DNA of 64,000 bases from Megalopta genalis (taxonomy: Eukaryota > Arthropoda > Insecta > Hymenoptera > Halictidae). This document shows, one piece after another, positions 37,281 to 50,700 of this stretch. The translations under genes and the position numbers were made by a program. A model generated the notes under the pieces. It worked only from the letters and a program-made list of their open reading frames with translations. It did not search any database and was not told the DNA's origin. Numbering within the stretch: position 1 is the stretch's first letter; each line of letters starts with the position of its first letter. The DNA lies in contig NC_135018.1 of NCBI RefSeq assembly GCF_051020955.1, forward strand, positions 5,308,814-5,372,813, written 5' to 3'.

Positions 37281-40200
37281 TGTTATTATGTTAGGTAGCT
37301 TTTAGTTTAATATTTGCATACAGCAAATATTAAGCAAAAATAAAAATAAAGAAAGAAAGAAAACTACCAACACATGCATCACTCTAAAAACCATAACAGT
37401 GTACCATTGAAAAAATTCTGCAACACCAAGGCTCCAGATCGTCCCATCAGTTGATCGATTTATCCAGTAACCACCATCCAACGATCATCAATCACCGATC
37501 ACATCCAGCATCACCACAATTTCTCTCCCCCTCCTAATAAATTTTCTCCTCCCTAGTCTCGAGAAGATTTCACACCAGCTCGGAGTTAATTAATCCCGGC
37601 AATTAAGGTCTTATTCACGGTCCAATCGCAGAAGACACCGACAAACGATCGGTTTTCCCGTCGACGTTCGCCGGCTCTTAATAATACGCGACACGATCGA
37701 ATGTCGTACGCTTGGCGTCAATCCGACGACGTCGTGGAAAGAATCGGCATCGCATCGGATAGCGCGATCGGAAGATCGGAGATTATCCTGTCCCAGCACG
37801 ACTAATTATCGCGGGACATTATTCGCCGCGTGTTGATCGGATCCAGCTGAATCATTGCACGGGTTGCAGTCGCGTTGCAGTTTCGCGTTGCAATCGATGA
37901 TCAGCTTCTCCGCGGAAACGCGCGGGCCTCTCTCTACAATCCGGCAATATTGCCAGCCATGGGAATGGGAAACGCGGCCATGTACATATATGCATACGCG
38001 TCCCTAAACTCGAGACGGTATAATCCTGCCGGATATCTCACGAATTCGAAACGAGATACGTGTACGGTACGTGTAACAAGCTTACGCTTGCGGTCGCATT
38101 CGACGCTGCCGCTCGGATTAGGGATGATCTCCTTTGTACGTGGGAGGCTCCTTTCGCGGCCGACTAATCGATCGATCGCGCCAGAACACTGAGATCGAGG
38201 GAGCTACGACTGGATCAATCGCAATTACACCGCTGCCAGCGGCGTATATTTTAGGCGTATGCGAATTTTTGTAGAAAGACAAAAATTGGATCAATATTTG
38301 GGTCTTTTGTTTTGTAGTTTAGGGAGACGTAACTTCAAATTAACTTAAGTTAATTAATTAACTAAGTTGATAGTAACTTGAGAACACTTCTTTTGTTAAC
38401 CGTATACGCTTCTGCGATTTCTTTCACAGTAGCGGTCATAAAAAGACGATTAATTTCAATTTCGGTTGTACGCATATTGTATAAACTGTTACTTGTTTAT
38501 TTAGTCTGTTCCGTTTTGAAATCTGCAGACGCATGTCTCACTTTCTTCATCTCGAACGTATAGATAGGAAACACTGCTCAATTTCCCTCTGCTTTCAATC
38601 TTCAAATATTAATTTTTAACAATGTAGTTTACAAGAACGTCCACACAATCTACCAGAAATGCACAAATTTATGCACAGTTTGAAGCGACGGGTAGATTAC
38701 TAAATATTTCTTCGCTCCTCTTCTTCGTCAATTAATTCCGGATGATTATACTTACATTAAAATTCTAAATCTACAAATAAAATAATCTACATTGCTACAA
38801 AAAAATGTATAAAATAGAAAAATATTGGATAAAAATTGGCCTTTGATTAACGATAACTCTGAGAAAAATCATCGTAAGATGATTTCCTTTAGATTAAAGC
38901 TTGAAACCTCTACTTTAAGATACTGTTTCTCGATTATCAGTTTGACGCACTGTAATAATTTAAATGTGAAACCATGTTTGTCATATTTAAAATCACCAAC
39001 TTTGACGAAATGCCCGGACATTGTCAAATGTTTGTCGAAGATGCCGTTTGCAGAGGAATAAAGTTCGATCCTTTCCCTTTAATTAAAGACTGTCTTTGTA
39101 TTTATGTGGACTGGGATGTTGTAAAACCCTTAAATAAGTTTGTAAGAAATTCAAGTTGAAAGAAGAACTAAAATCGTTGCCCATTAAACCATAATATTCG
39201 AAAAAATTTCCCTTCGCTTGCAATCCTCGCGAACTAATTCGCAAAAATAGCATTTATCAAAAAAATCCACGATCTACAATCAAAGCATGAAGAGTGCATA
39301 AATCCCTGAGCACTGCAAATCGCCGAACGAGAGCCCATGATTCTCCGATTCAATGATCCTCACCCTGATGCCCGGAAGCTAAAAAAAGGAGTCAAAACCG
39401 CATCCACCGCTGGGCGATCATGATCGAAATGATCACACTCGAGGAGACCGCGTGGGATCGCGATCCGAGCGATTAAATCGCACAGGAAAATCGTAGCCGC
39501 GGTGGGTTAAGGGACACCGGGCACCCCGGACGTCCTAATAAGGGGGTGTGAGGGGGTGTAAGTCTAATATTATGTAATAGGGGCCACGTGGCGGGCAGGC
39601 AAGTCCCCCTCCAGAAACGAAATTCGACGGAGCGGCGTCGATTGTTCAAGAAGGGAGGACCGCGGCGCATAGCTACGTGGATTTTCATCCCTCTCGAGTC
39701 AACGTCGCACAATGAACTGCACCCCGCGCGGCCAGTATTCAGCTCTAATCCGATTATTCCTTTCGAATCAACGGGCAACGTTGTTCCCGGCCCCCGCGCG
39801 CCCACTTTACAACGGCGACCCATGTAATACGGGTGGGTACGTGCCGCTGGAAAAATCCGTGTAATCGGTTACATCGCGATGAGAACTGAGCCTCCGGTAT
39901 TTGCATTTCGAACGGCTGGGTTGCCGCGTTCGTTAAGTGCGCAGCCTTTTTTTCGCGCGGCACATTTGCTGGAGCGGATTTTTCTGGGTCGTCGGTGTGA
40001 CGAGGATTCAAATGAAGGATTCAACTGTTTTAGGAGAATTATTCGTAGACTAATTTTCAGCAATGTTCAGTCTTGTTTTTTAGCATTTCTCTGACAGAGA
40101 TCAGGTTTTAATTTATCGCGATACTTTGACAGACTACAAAATGAAATACTGTTTTACGAAATTAAACGTATTAAGTTAAGCTATATATGACGGTATACAG

Positions 40201-40329
40201 TTGAAAAGTATTTAATTATTAAGAATATTATTAAAGATTCCATTGAACAGTTCATTGGTAATTTTAGTACACTTTTAAGATCTCTGCTAACTTCTCGATT
40301 GATGAATCTAGCTTAAAGCATTAATAACT

Positions 40330-40490
40330 TTTTTCTTACATGCTTAATTATACGATAAAATCAAGATTTAGTTCAGTTGTTTATACTTACGTAGGTAATC
40401 ATACCATAAACTCAAGATTTAATTCAATTATTTATGTTTGCATATTCAATTATACTATAAAATCGAGATTTATTTTTTGGTTCAACTATT
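40330..40490 (+). repeat. Tandem repeat of about 63 bp, three copies
   Basis: AATTATACTATAAAATCAAGATTTA and TTCAATTATTTAT recur with changes. Confidence 0.65.
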
Positions 40491-40836
40491 TATTCACATG
40501 ATACTCATCTTTGTTGGGATTATTATCGACACATCGATAATTATCAACACTTGCAGATCTATAAGTAACAATAAAATGTTATTAGTCATAGAGGAAACGA
40601 TATCACTTATTGATAACGACTGAAACTAGACCCAGCTTATATTTTAGTTTAGCGAACTGAAAGTACATTTTTCTAACAGTCTTATACGTACCCACTACAT
40701 TACTTTCTGCAATAAATGAGTTCTCTAAAATCTGCATCCCCCATTACCACCAATGATCATGAAACATCGCATTCACAAGTTTCTCAATCAATTTCATAAA
40801 CTTCCACTACATATTCTACTGCAATAAATGAATTTT

Positions 40837-41051
40837 TTAACACTAGATCAAACCAGTCTGGTTTCTGGTCTCTTTTTGTACCCTTCTTAACATTTTAGAA
40901 ATGTTTCTGTGACAAATTTTCAGATGATCGTCTTCAATCAAGCATATATTGTAATAAAAATTATACGCAGTGTATAAGCAAATCTAATCTTGCCATTATA
41001 ATAAAACAATATGCGTTAATCATATATGAGGCACGGTAGTTTTAGTGTTGA
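40837..41051. mobile_element. piggyBac-type MITE, TTAACRCTA family, inverted copy
   Basis: Starts TTAACACTAGATCAAACC and ends GGTAGTTTTAGTGTTGA, the reverse orientation of the 4817 copy. It abuts a second copy at 41048, sharing the TTGA junction. Confidence 0.55.
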
Positions 41052-41304
41052 CGCTAAACCTACCCAGCTGTAAAATTGACCGCACTTGTAATCGGTAAGG
41101 AAATCAATAAAGTAAAGTAATATCGACCGACGTCCATTGCCTCGTAAAAGTGAGAAGATCCAATTTACGTAGATATTGTGGAGTTTTTATTACAGCAGCT
41201 GCTCCAATAATGTAATCGATTCGATCATTCCCCATAAAAGCGTAAGTCTTATAATTGTAAAATGTGAAACCGGTCTTTCGACGGAGGCGCAGGATTAGTG
41301 TTAA
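41048..41304. mobile_element. piggyBac-type MITE, TTAACRCTA family, second of a pair
   Basis: Starts TTGACGCTAAACCTACCC (TTAA decayed) and ends AGGATTAGTGTTAA, with the GAAACCGGTCTTTCGACGG block near 41267. It lies head-to-head next to the previous copy. Confidence 0.5.
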
Positions 41305-43389
41305 AATGTTCACCTTCATTAGCACTTTCGTTCGCCAAGGAATCGCAGAATCCAGCATCCACCACGATTCGAGAACCAATAAAGAATTTCTCGTGCCGCG
41401 ACTGCGAGCGAATTAACGTTCGGTAGAAACCGGAGAAACCGATCACTCCGCAACGCGAATTAAATCACCGTGGCCAATCTGCGGGTCGATTGAGTTGTTC
41501 CCAAAGACAAAATTTCTGTGCGGCCCTCCCTCGGCCCGATCGGATCGGTTCGTCGCCAGAAGGCCCCGGTCCGCGTACTAAATAAATAACGAAGCCGAAC
41601 GTATCGGGATCGGCGCGGCGTTCAAGAAGAAAGAAATCGCGTCGGCCTGGGTACGCGGTGAATTGGTATTTAAAAATATGCATGCCGACAGATGCGGTTT
41701 CCATGTCGCACGCTTGCAGCGACTCCCATAAATATGATAAGGCCCTATAAAGAGATATACGAGCCTATAAGCCGGTTTCGCGTACCCGCCGGACTCCCCG
41801 GTCCCGATTCCCCGCCGACGAATGCGCAAAACCGAAAGAAAAATAAAACGGACCGAGCGGGAACACAGCGAAAGAGAGAAAGAGAGGCGAAACAGGAAAG
41901 CAGCCAGAGTCGAAGATTACGCGTTAACGTTCATTAATTAGAAGGTTAATCGCCGGTTCCTGCAAGGAACCGCTCGATTAATCACCGCGACAATGCCGAT
42001 GTTTGCAGACGTGGCCCGGCTCCGGGAAAGTTTATGTGAAATCGTTAATTATCTCGTTCAGGAACAGCTGGAGTCACGTTTATAATAGTCGATAAGTGGA
42101 TGCGTGCGAGGTGGTTTGATGTCTTTTTACCTGTCGATTGAATTTCTTCAAAGAGAATCTTGCTTCGAGGGAATCGGCCGAGTCGACCCTCTATACAGAT
42201 CGGTGTAACTTTGAAATCGTATCCTAATTTATACTGTTTTTTGTCTAATTTCATTGTTAGCCACAGTATGACGAAAGTAGTTCGCTTTGTTGCTTCTTCT
42301 TTCGTGCAATCAAAAGGAGCATGCGTTGCAATTTTCAACATTCGCTTTGTACATCAAAGCGGATTCAATTTTTTGAGAAACTGTGAGTTTGATGTTAATT
42401 TATATCTAGAGATTGATATTTACTGATATATTCTTTTGTATTTGTATAAATAACCGTAAAGGGATCATTCGATTTCCTTTGATCATAGTTGAACTGCAAA
42501 GGCGGTTTGTCTGCTGTTCAATTGTTCAACTATTTAATTAGTAAATATTAAAACATAAACTCAGACAATATTTATTGTTTGTGTAATATCTATTTTATTC
42601 GAGAAAAAATAGGGACAATCTATTTGTTTTGATAAATAGTCGGACACACGTCAACTATCTACGTGCATAAATATTTAATGCGATAATTACTGTTCCATGT
42701 AAAATTAACTACTATAAAATATAAGAAAGCAAGTTCTTTACGCAAAGATAAAAATGTATTTAGATTCTTAATAATCGGAATAAATAATGCTGTTAAACAA
42801 GTAATATTGCGGTATTTGAAAGTTCTTTTTCCTGTCTCATTAGCTATCCTTATCATAGACGCATAAAATCTGTAGTCTATTCATGATGTTAATGTTTCTT
42901 TATGATTCTACAATCCAGACATTTATTTCTAATAACTGTATACATTGCATAAACGTTCACAATGCACCTAATTTTATTTAATGTGAAAAACCAATAACCT
43001 TTCAAAACGTCTAATGTAATTATGAAACTGAGGATTTTCGTATTCGCGACAAAAATAAGTGGATCACATATAAAACAGTAGAACAACTTAAAGAATCTGA
43101 TACAATTCTTCATTTGTCTTTAAAAATTAATTCTTTTGATGTGATTCTTCTTGTTTGTATTGCTGATATATTTGTTATAAGATTTATTCTAAAATAGTAA
43201 TAGTGAAAAGTCAATATTGTGATAAATTTTTTCTTAAGTAATTTATTATAATATCTATGTTATTATACTTTGATGTTGTGAGACTATCTGGGAGTTGGGA
43301 TAAGTTGGAATATGATAAAAATGATACCAAAAAACCAGCGGAATATCACTCGATCGTAGTCGCCGTACTCAAATTGTAATTAAAGTAGG

Positions 43390-43640
43390 AATCATACTAA
43401 TGTCATGCCACGTGAAATCATATGAGATCGTAGGAATGAAATCCGCCCACACGTGACAATATAGGTAGAAAAAAACATACTAATGTCACGTCACGTGAAA
43501 TCATGTGAAATCATGTGACATTCGAAGAGCGTGAGCCTGCGTATCTCTATTATTTCAAATCTGTTCGAAACAGATCAGGATCACGTCACGCTGTTCATAT
43601 ATTGTCACACGCGAACGGATTTCACGTCATTATATCTATT
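43390..43640. repeat. Repeats with CACGTG/CACGTGA and an inverted arm
   Basis: CATACTAATGTCA followed by CACGTGAAATCATRTGA occurs twice (43395 and 43477). GAAATCCGCCCACACGTGACAA near 43438 pairs with TTGTCACACGCGAACGGATTTC near 43602. It forms a foldback structure directly beside the array that starts at 43650. Confidence 0.6.
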
Positions 43641-43649
43641 CATACAATA

Positions 43650-44010
43650 GTTCCCATGATTTTCACAAAATTTTCAACGTAAATCTTTTCATACAATTTT
43701 ATACGCAAAACATTTTACACAATTTTTCATACGCGAGTTTCCATGATTTTCGTACAATTTTCCACGTAAACGTTTCCATAGAATTTTTCACGCAAAAGTT
43801 TTTAGACATGTTTTTATATGCGTGTTTCCATACAAAAGTTTCCACGATTTTCACAAAAATATTCCACGTAAACCTTTTCATAGAATTTTATACACAAAAG
43901 ATTTTAGATAATTTATCATGCGCGAGTTTCTATACAAGAGTTTCCACGATTTTCATAGAATTTTCCACGTAAACGTTTTCATAGAATTTTATACACAAAA
44001 ACATTATTTC
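43650..44010. repeat. Left tandem array of an inverted pair, TTTTCCACGTAAACGTTTTC unit
   Basis: Degenerate copies of TTTCCATGATTTTC-ACAAAATTTTCCACGTAAA-CGTTTTCATA-GAATTTTATAC-GCAAAA follow each other about four to five times. The reverse complement of the same unit forms an array at 45065..45370. Confidence 0.75.
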
Positions 44011-44140
44011 AAGAGTGATTTCAAACGACGCAATATTAGTATGTTTACCAGCGAATATTGTTAATTGAAACGCATTACCGGAAGTAGTTGGTCGCCTAAG
44101 GGTGCGTGGGCGACGCAAGACGGAAAATTCGCCAGTCGGC

Positions 44141-44157
44141 TCTCTCTCTCTCTCTTT

Positions 44158-44217
<60 letters not shown>
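44141..44217 (+). repeat. (CT)n microsatellite
   Basis: Imperfect at the left, then about 26 CT units. It lies between the two inverted arrays of 43650 and 45065. Confidence 0.95.
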
Positions 44218-44219
<2 letters not shown>

Positions 44220-45064
44220 GAGATTTCCACGTACATATCCGCCAGCGGAAAAGTAAAATGGCCGTTGCCATACGTACGGTCGTTGATCGATAAAAGCGTC
44301 GCGACGCTGGGCGTGTCCGTTGCTGCAAGCCGCCTCCGCAACGCCCCGCGAATCGCCGCGAAACTGCGGGAAAGTTTACCCCGTGTCGCCCGACAAACGC
44401 CGCGGGGACAAAAAGGCGAGAGCTAACAAACTTCGTTTCCACCCCCTCTTACCCCGTTCCCGCCCCTCTTCCCCCTTCTTTTCTCCGCGTTTCGTCGAAA
44501 TAATCGCGCACACCCTCGCCAAAACCACCCCCGTGCCACCTCCGTCGCCGCTTCAGCTACAGACTTCGCGGAAACTTCGGAAAAACTTGTTAAACAGAAA
44601 CGCGGAAACTGATTTCACTGCTTCCTTCCTGGGCGTGCTTCTGCACTTGTCGGGATTTTGGAGATTTTCTTGCAGAAAGTTTTTTGGAGGTGATGCTGAT
44701 TTAATTGAGAGTGGAGTTAGGAGCAGCAACCACGTTTGCTTCATTTGATAATTTATGAGGATTTTTACGCAACGTAAAACTTCTCTAGATCAGTTGCAGG
44801 GAACAGTAAATTCGATTTGTTTCCTTTTTAATTAAGTTTAGTGGGTCGAGAATAGGATATTGAGATTTATCATTTTTTCTCATTTGCCTATGGTTTTAAA
44901 TTGCACTTTGTATTTGTCATTAACGTCTGCAGTGTAGTAGTGATAGTGTTTGGGAAATTAGAAAGTGGTATTTGGATGCTGCATTTTGCTAAGATAAATT
45001 TGAATATGTTTGTTGTATGCTGTTTAGAGACGGTTTTGGAAAATTGCGTGGTATATGGGAAATT

Positions 45065-45370
45065 GTATGATAATGGCATATGAAAAATTGTCTGAAAGCT
45101 TTTGTGTACACAATCCTATGAAAACGTTCGCGTGGAAAATTTTATAAAAATCATGGAAACTCTTCTATGAACATTTTTGTACGAGAACTCTTGTATGAAA
45201 AATTGTACAAAATCGTTTACGTATATAAATGTATAAAACGCGTGTATGGAAACTCTAGTGAGAACAATTCTCGGGAAACTCTAGCGTGAAAAATCGAATG
45301 AAAACGTTTAAGTAGAAAGATGGAGAGAGGCTTTTGCAAGAAAAATTTGCTGAAACCGCCGTACGAAAAA
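45065..45370. repeat. Right tandem array of an inverted pair, inverse of 43650 array
   Basis: GAAAACGTTCGCGTGGAAAATTTTATAAAAATCATGGAAACTC and diverged copies. This is the complement of the unit at 43650..44010. Between the two arrays lies about 1 kb with a CT microsatellite and GC-rich DNA. Confidence 0.7.
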
Positions 45371-45823
45371 TTGCGCGGGCAAATGTTTTCAAAGCCTATC
45401 TGTCACGCCAACTAATTCTAAGTCACATTAGTGGAATTTTAACAGGAACATTTCCATGGGAATAGATTTTCGTGTTAAGTTTTTCACCATCGAGAATTCC
45501 GGTATTGTTCCCGGCTCTTTGAATTTCATAGGGCGAAAGTTAAATGGAAAGCAGCACTGCTGCCGGTCCCAGGATCGGAAACAGTGTCTTCTTTTTGTCC
45601 GTTCTCTTTATTGCACGGACAACGTAGTCGCGGAGACGACGGGCAGCCAGGACGAAGGAGCATAAACGGATTAGGAGGGTCTTGCCGGATGACTAAGTTT
45701 TAGACGGGGCAGCGCCGGCGCCAAATCCAATTTGATCTTAACGTTAACTCGATCACGCGTACGGTTACACGGTGAATTAAGCGTCGTTGACAACGGCGTG
45801 GTAACAGAGGCCTCAAAAATATA

Positions 45824-45836
45824 CCCCCCCCCCCCC
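45824..45836 (+). repeat. Poly-C run of 13
   Basis: Thirteen C in a row; a likely sequencing-error site as well as a slippage site. Confidence 0.9.
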
Positions 45837-46250
45837 ACCGAGGACGACAACCGATACCAGCCAACAAGTGGCGATTACTTTTTCCTCTCTTGTCCTTGGG
45901 ATCGTTGTGACACCTGTCTACACGACGATTCTATCACCTGTTCATCCGACACCATCATTTCCTAATCCAATTAATTGCATAGCGACCCTTTTCAGTTCAA
46001 TTAGTTGTGCGAAAAGTTATGTGATTATCTTTGTGTGTCATTTATTCTATTTAAGGTTCATGCTGCCTTAATTTTAGACATTGGGCGTTTTAAGTACTGC
46101 GCATAGGATCTATTAAAATTTTAGGCCTTTATGAAGGTCCACGGGAAACGACAGAACAATTTTTAGAGCTAATGATATCTTGAATTACGAATATTTAAAG
46201 TTGAGGGTAATAAATGCATCAAATATGAATAGAATGGCACCTATATCAGT

Positions 46251-46466
46251 TTAACCCTTAAATGCACCGTGTTGCCATTTGGCAACATACAGAAGAATAT
46301 TTTGTTTTGTAGCCGATTGGCTATATACGATAATTTTGTAATAAAAAACTATTTTCCTAAAGATATAATTTTTTTCTTCGCTTTTTTCCCTTAATACACA
46401 CTCATTTTTTAAATGAAGTTTGATAAGTAGAAATTGAAAACAAAAAGTCATGCATTTAAGGGTTAA
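46251..46466. mobile_element. piggyBac-type MITE, TTAACCCTTAAATGCA family
   Basis: Left end TTAACCCTTAAATGCA and right end TGCATTTAAGGGTTAA are a perfect 16-base inverted repeat including the TTAA target site. It is 216 bp and AT-rich, with TTGCCATTTGGCAA just inside the left end as a small palindrome. Non-coding. Confidence 0.75.
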
Positions 46467-47289
46467 AGACGTGTGAAGGTTGTTTATTTAACATCAGAAC
46501 AATTTATGAAATTAAACAAAATTTTATTTTAAAACGATAGTACCAAAGAGTTACCAATATTTCAGATTGAGAATAATAAATATATTAAAATATAATAAAA
46601 AATGGTACCGCATCCAAGACCCAAAGTACTAAATATATTAAATGACTTGACAAGGTAGCATCAGAAATAAACTATACTCAGAAAGAATCTAAAACATCTG
46701 AATAACCAAATATAATAAAAAATGGCACCGTTCGCCCACCCTAATGATAATAATTACTAACAAATTGACAAAAAAATGATTTTATTAGTAGAAAAATTGT
46801 TCTGTACGAAGATAAAATGCAGCAGCCTATCGAACGTGAATTTCGTCAAATTTCAAATGGAGAAACTGCCCTATTCGAAAGTACAAAAGCCTTTTACATA
46901 AAATATCAACCCTTTGAACAGCTCTCGACTGGTTGATTATGGATATTACACGGTGGAAGTATGCCAGAGAAAAGAAGGCGAGCTTTTCTGAATAAAAACA
47001 GACCGCCCCTCGTTCCACACCCGCTCAAGTCATAATGATCGAGCGATACTATTTCCTAACAGAATCAGGGTCTCGTTGGCCCTTTGAGCGAGTCGTAACG
47101 CGATTCGACCGAATCGACCGCTGCGAAATTATCGCTCCAGAAATTAGGGGTTTGCCGAGCCCTTTCTATCGTCGACTGTAACCCGCGGTATGCAGAATCG
47201 ACCAATGAAGCGACGCGGCTCGGGGGTGCATAATATTTAGTTGCTGCATCCTGCAGACGCACTACGAATCGCGAATGTGTACTTATTAT

Positions 47290-47765
47290 ACGAAGTAAAC
47301 GCTAAAAATGCAAATTCTATGTAAAATCGATTCAATTATTAAGCAAGATTACACGAAAACTAATGTCTAAGAATTTAGGGGTTGCATTCTATTTTGTGGT
47401 AAAATCGATTGAAATTATCGATCGGAAAACCGAAAGATTCGCCTGAGAATTAGGGGTTGTATTCTACGAAGTGTGATATTCATCTTTATCTAGTAAAAAT
47501 GCGAAAACTTCTTTAAAAGTTCAGGGGTTGCATTCTACGAGATAAAATCAATAAAAATTATTGTGTTAAAAAAAAAACGAGAAATCGTTAAGAATTTATG
47601 GGTGGCATTCTATAAATTTGAGATAATATCGATCAAAGGTGTCAAATTAAAAATATTTAAAACTTGTCTGAGAATTTAGAGGTTATATTCTACGGAATTA
47701 TCAAGCGGAAAACATGAAAACTCTTTTACAAATTTAGGGAATGCATTGTACAAATTGTGATCTCG
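47290..47765 (+). repeat. Degenerate tandem repeat, unit 73-82 bp, six copies
   Basis: GAATTTAGGGGTTGCATTCTA or close forms occur near 47369, 47445, 47518, 47598, 47679 and 47735, with AT-rich DNA such as AAAATCGATT-AAATTAT between. The units are strongly diverged. Confidence 0.75.
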
Positions 47766-50700
47766 ATGGATGCCAGACATTTATTTTCCCTGTGACGCAT
47801 GATTACGGTTTGAAAAACTAAGTTCAATATTTAACTTAACAATATTTATATAAATAAATAACGTATTCCGTGAAAATTTGTTCAATGATTAATTTAGAGG
47901 AAGCTAAGAATAAATTTCAATTATATCGATGCCCGATTGGAGGACACATAACTATTAATTTCACGGTGTACGTTTATTCGTGCGGATTTCAGGGTGCCAA
48001 ATATTTCCAGCAATTACGCCACCCCGGCGACAGAATGGAAATCTATTGTTTACCGAGAGAGTTCGAATTTTCGATACAGAAAATATATTCCGAACACGCG
48101 CTGGTTGAGACCGGGTAGCCGAGAAACTGTTTGGAATTTTCAGATTCGCGACTCCGCCGAGATAAAACAGAGGGTGAGATTCTGCGAAGGTGGCTCGCAG
48201 AATCGTCGACGTCGTCTTTATCCCTGTTGTGTAACTCTACAGTTCGATACAAAGTTGCATTTAAGCAACGGACTTCTTCCAGTTCTCATTCTCTATTGTC
48301 GCAAAAGATCGTCGTAGATTAGATCAACTTAAAAGTAAAAGTTTCATTTTTATTCAATATATTTGTGTAAATGTGGATCCTATTTTATTTGCAATAGAAC
48401 GGATTAATAAAGTAGTATTAGATAAAAATTGCAAAATATCCGTTTTAAGATACAATAAAATGAAGAAAGAAACTGTTAACATAATTGAAATTATTGCGAA
48501 CAACGTTTACAAACTATTTAAATCGTTTTTCAATATTGTCTTTTTCTTCTTAATAATTCATTACGACCCTAATGACACATTTTTAGATAGTAAAAAGGCA
48601 AGTGAATGTGTAAATATCATAATAATTTTCTTTTTAACAATTAAAAAAAATTGATATAATCATCCTCTATGCGAATGTATTGTAATTAGGAAAGATATTA
48701 CAGGATAGGGATTCGCGAGATTTTTGTATACATTTTCTCAGGCAATAATTTAAAAAATTCGAGAAAATATTAGAATATAAGTTAACCTATCCGCAGCCAA
48801 AATTTTTGAATCGTCCTCTACGCGAGCGTATTGCAAGTACGTCGGGGGCAGGAGGGGTCGCAGGAAGAGGGCTACCAAGATCCAGGAGGGTGGCGCACGG
48901 ACGTAGAAGAATGAAATGATCGAGTTATGCCTGATTGCCGCTTGTTGTTCCAGCTCGATAAACCGGACCCGAGCGGCTCGCCGAATTTCACCTTGTTCCC
49001 CCCAATTTCACGAATCCGACCGCCCCTGCGTCGTAATCATCCCCCCGGCAAGAAGATTTCCTCCTTCCCCTTTCTGCTCTCCTTCTTTTTCAATGAAGAC
49101 CGAAAGCGAAGGGACCAGCATGCTTTTTAAATCGCCGCCGACGGAACGAACGTCTCCGCTATCGCGAAATCGCGAAGTCAGCGGCCCGGATGTTTAATCT
49201 AATCGGATCCGGAGCGATCACTGCCACCCGGTACACGCGCACCATCCCCTTTGCCACCCTTTGAACATCATCAACGATACGTCGAGGCTGGAAACGCTTT
49301 GATGTTTAGTGGATCTACTAGGTTCGAGAAGCGGAGTTTGTTCCGTATCGGAAATAGTGATACATATTTGTGTCTCATTAAGCTGCGAGCTGATGAGATG
49401 TCAGCTGCAAGGAGCGGAGACGATGGTATAATGTTGTTAGACGCATTTGTGCACTCGAGTGCATTATTTGACGGAATTCTATCCGTCTATCGTAAGGTCT
49501 GTTGCTTTGATTGGAAGAATGTTTAAACGATACTGCGCAGCTTCCGCGGATTTTTGTTGAAATACACACGCAGATTTACCACATGATAATTGATTAGTAA
49601 TTAGGCACATGTGCACGCGTGAACTTGTAATTACACATAAAACCAACTTACATAATACTTGTTGCACGTTTATGGTCTTACAGTAATCTGATACTTTCGT
49701 ATCGTTTAAATCACAGTATTCGTTATGTTAACCTCCCTCAATTTTTTAATAAACTTTTCCGTTTATTAAAAAAATTATACGTCCGCCTCTTTCGTGTAAT
49801 GAACAATCCTATAATATGTGGTTCCTGCATTGTTCAGGAAATCCACAATCACATTTTGAGCTTTCTATTATAGCTTTCACTAGACGTGTGAAATTCAAGA
49901 CACTTGGAAGAAAAATCTAATGGTCAACAACTCGATAAAGAATCTCTACTTCCGACTTTGTGCATGCACTTAGGTGCATACATTTACATATCTATTATCT
50001 TGTATAAACGTGCGTTGTTAACATTTACAGCGCCGAACAACGATATATCGTTGTTGGCTATTCTTAGGAAAAGTTGATTTTCGTAACATTTATAATAAAT
50101 AAAATTTTCATTTCTTAGTGTGCTGCTTTATGAATTTTGTAATTATTATTTTGTAGAAAATTTGTACAAATTTGTTCTCAAACCGTACCAAAATTAATCA
50201 ACACGACTCATTTTCAGTATTTTTCGCTTAGGTACAATATTTTCGGCCAGTATTAAAAGCTTAGTCTATTCTGTCTTTTATTGTCTCTAAAATGACTCCT
50301 AGTTTGCAACACAGAGAGTGGATGCAGTGTACAAAATCCACATTTTTCAATGTCTTGCAATAAACGATAAAGTTTCGACAAATTTTTGTCTTCGTATTTT
50401 CTTCACCGGGACATTTGGCGAGGGAATCGTAGGAATATTTTCAGTCGGATTGCGAATGCACCCCGGCTTTGCACCTCCCTATACCTTGCTACATTATTCG
50501 GTCCACTTGTCGGCACCCCTCGCCGTGGCAGTCCCTACACAGCCACCCTTCCGTAATCCTGTTAGCGAGCACGACGCTTCCACGCACCTACGCACTCGCC
50601 CACCACCTACCCCCTTTGTTCCTGCAGTCTAGAAAAAAACAATGGACGACCACGGTCTCGATTCTGCGACTGTCGACCGATGAGAAATTCATTGCGAAAC

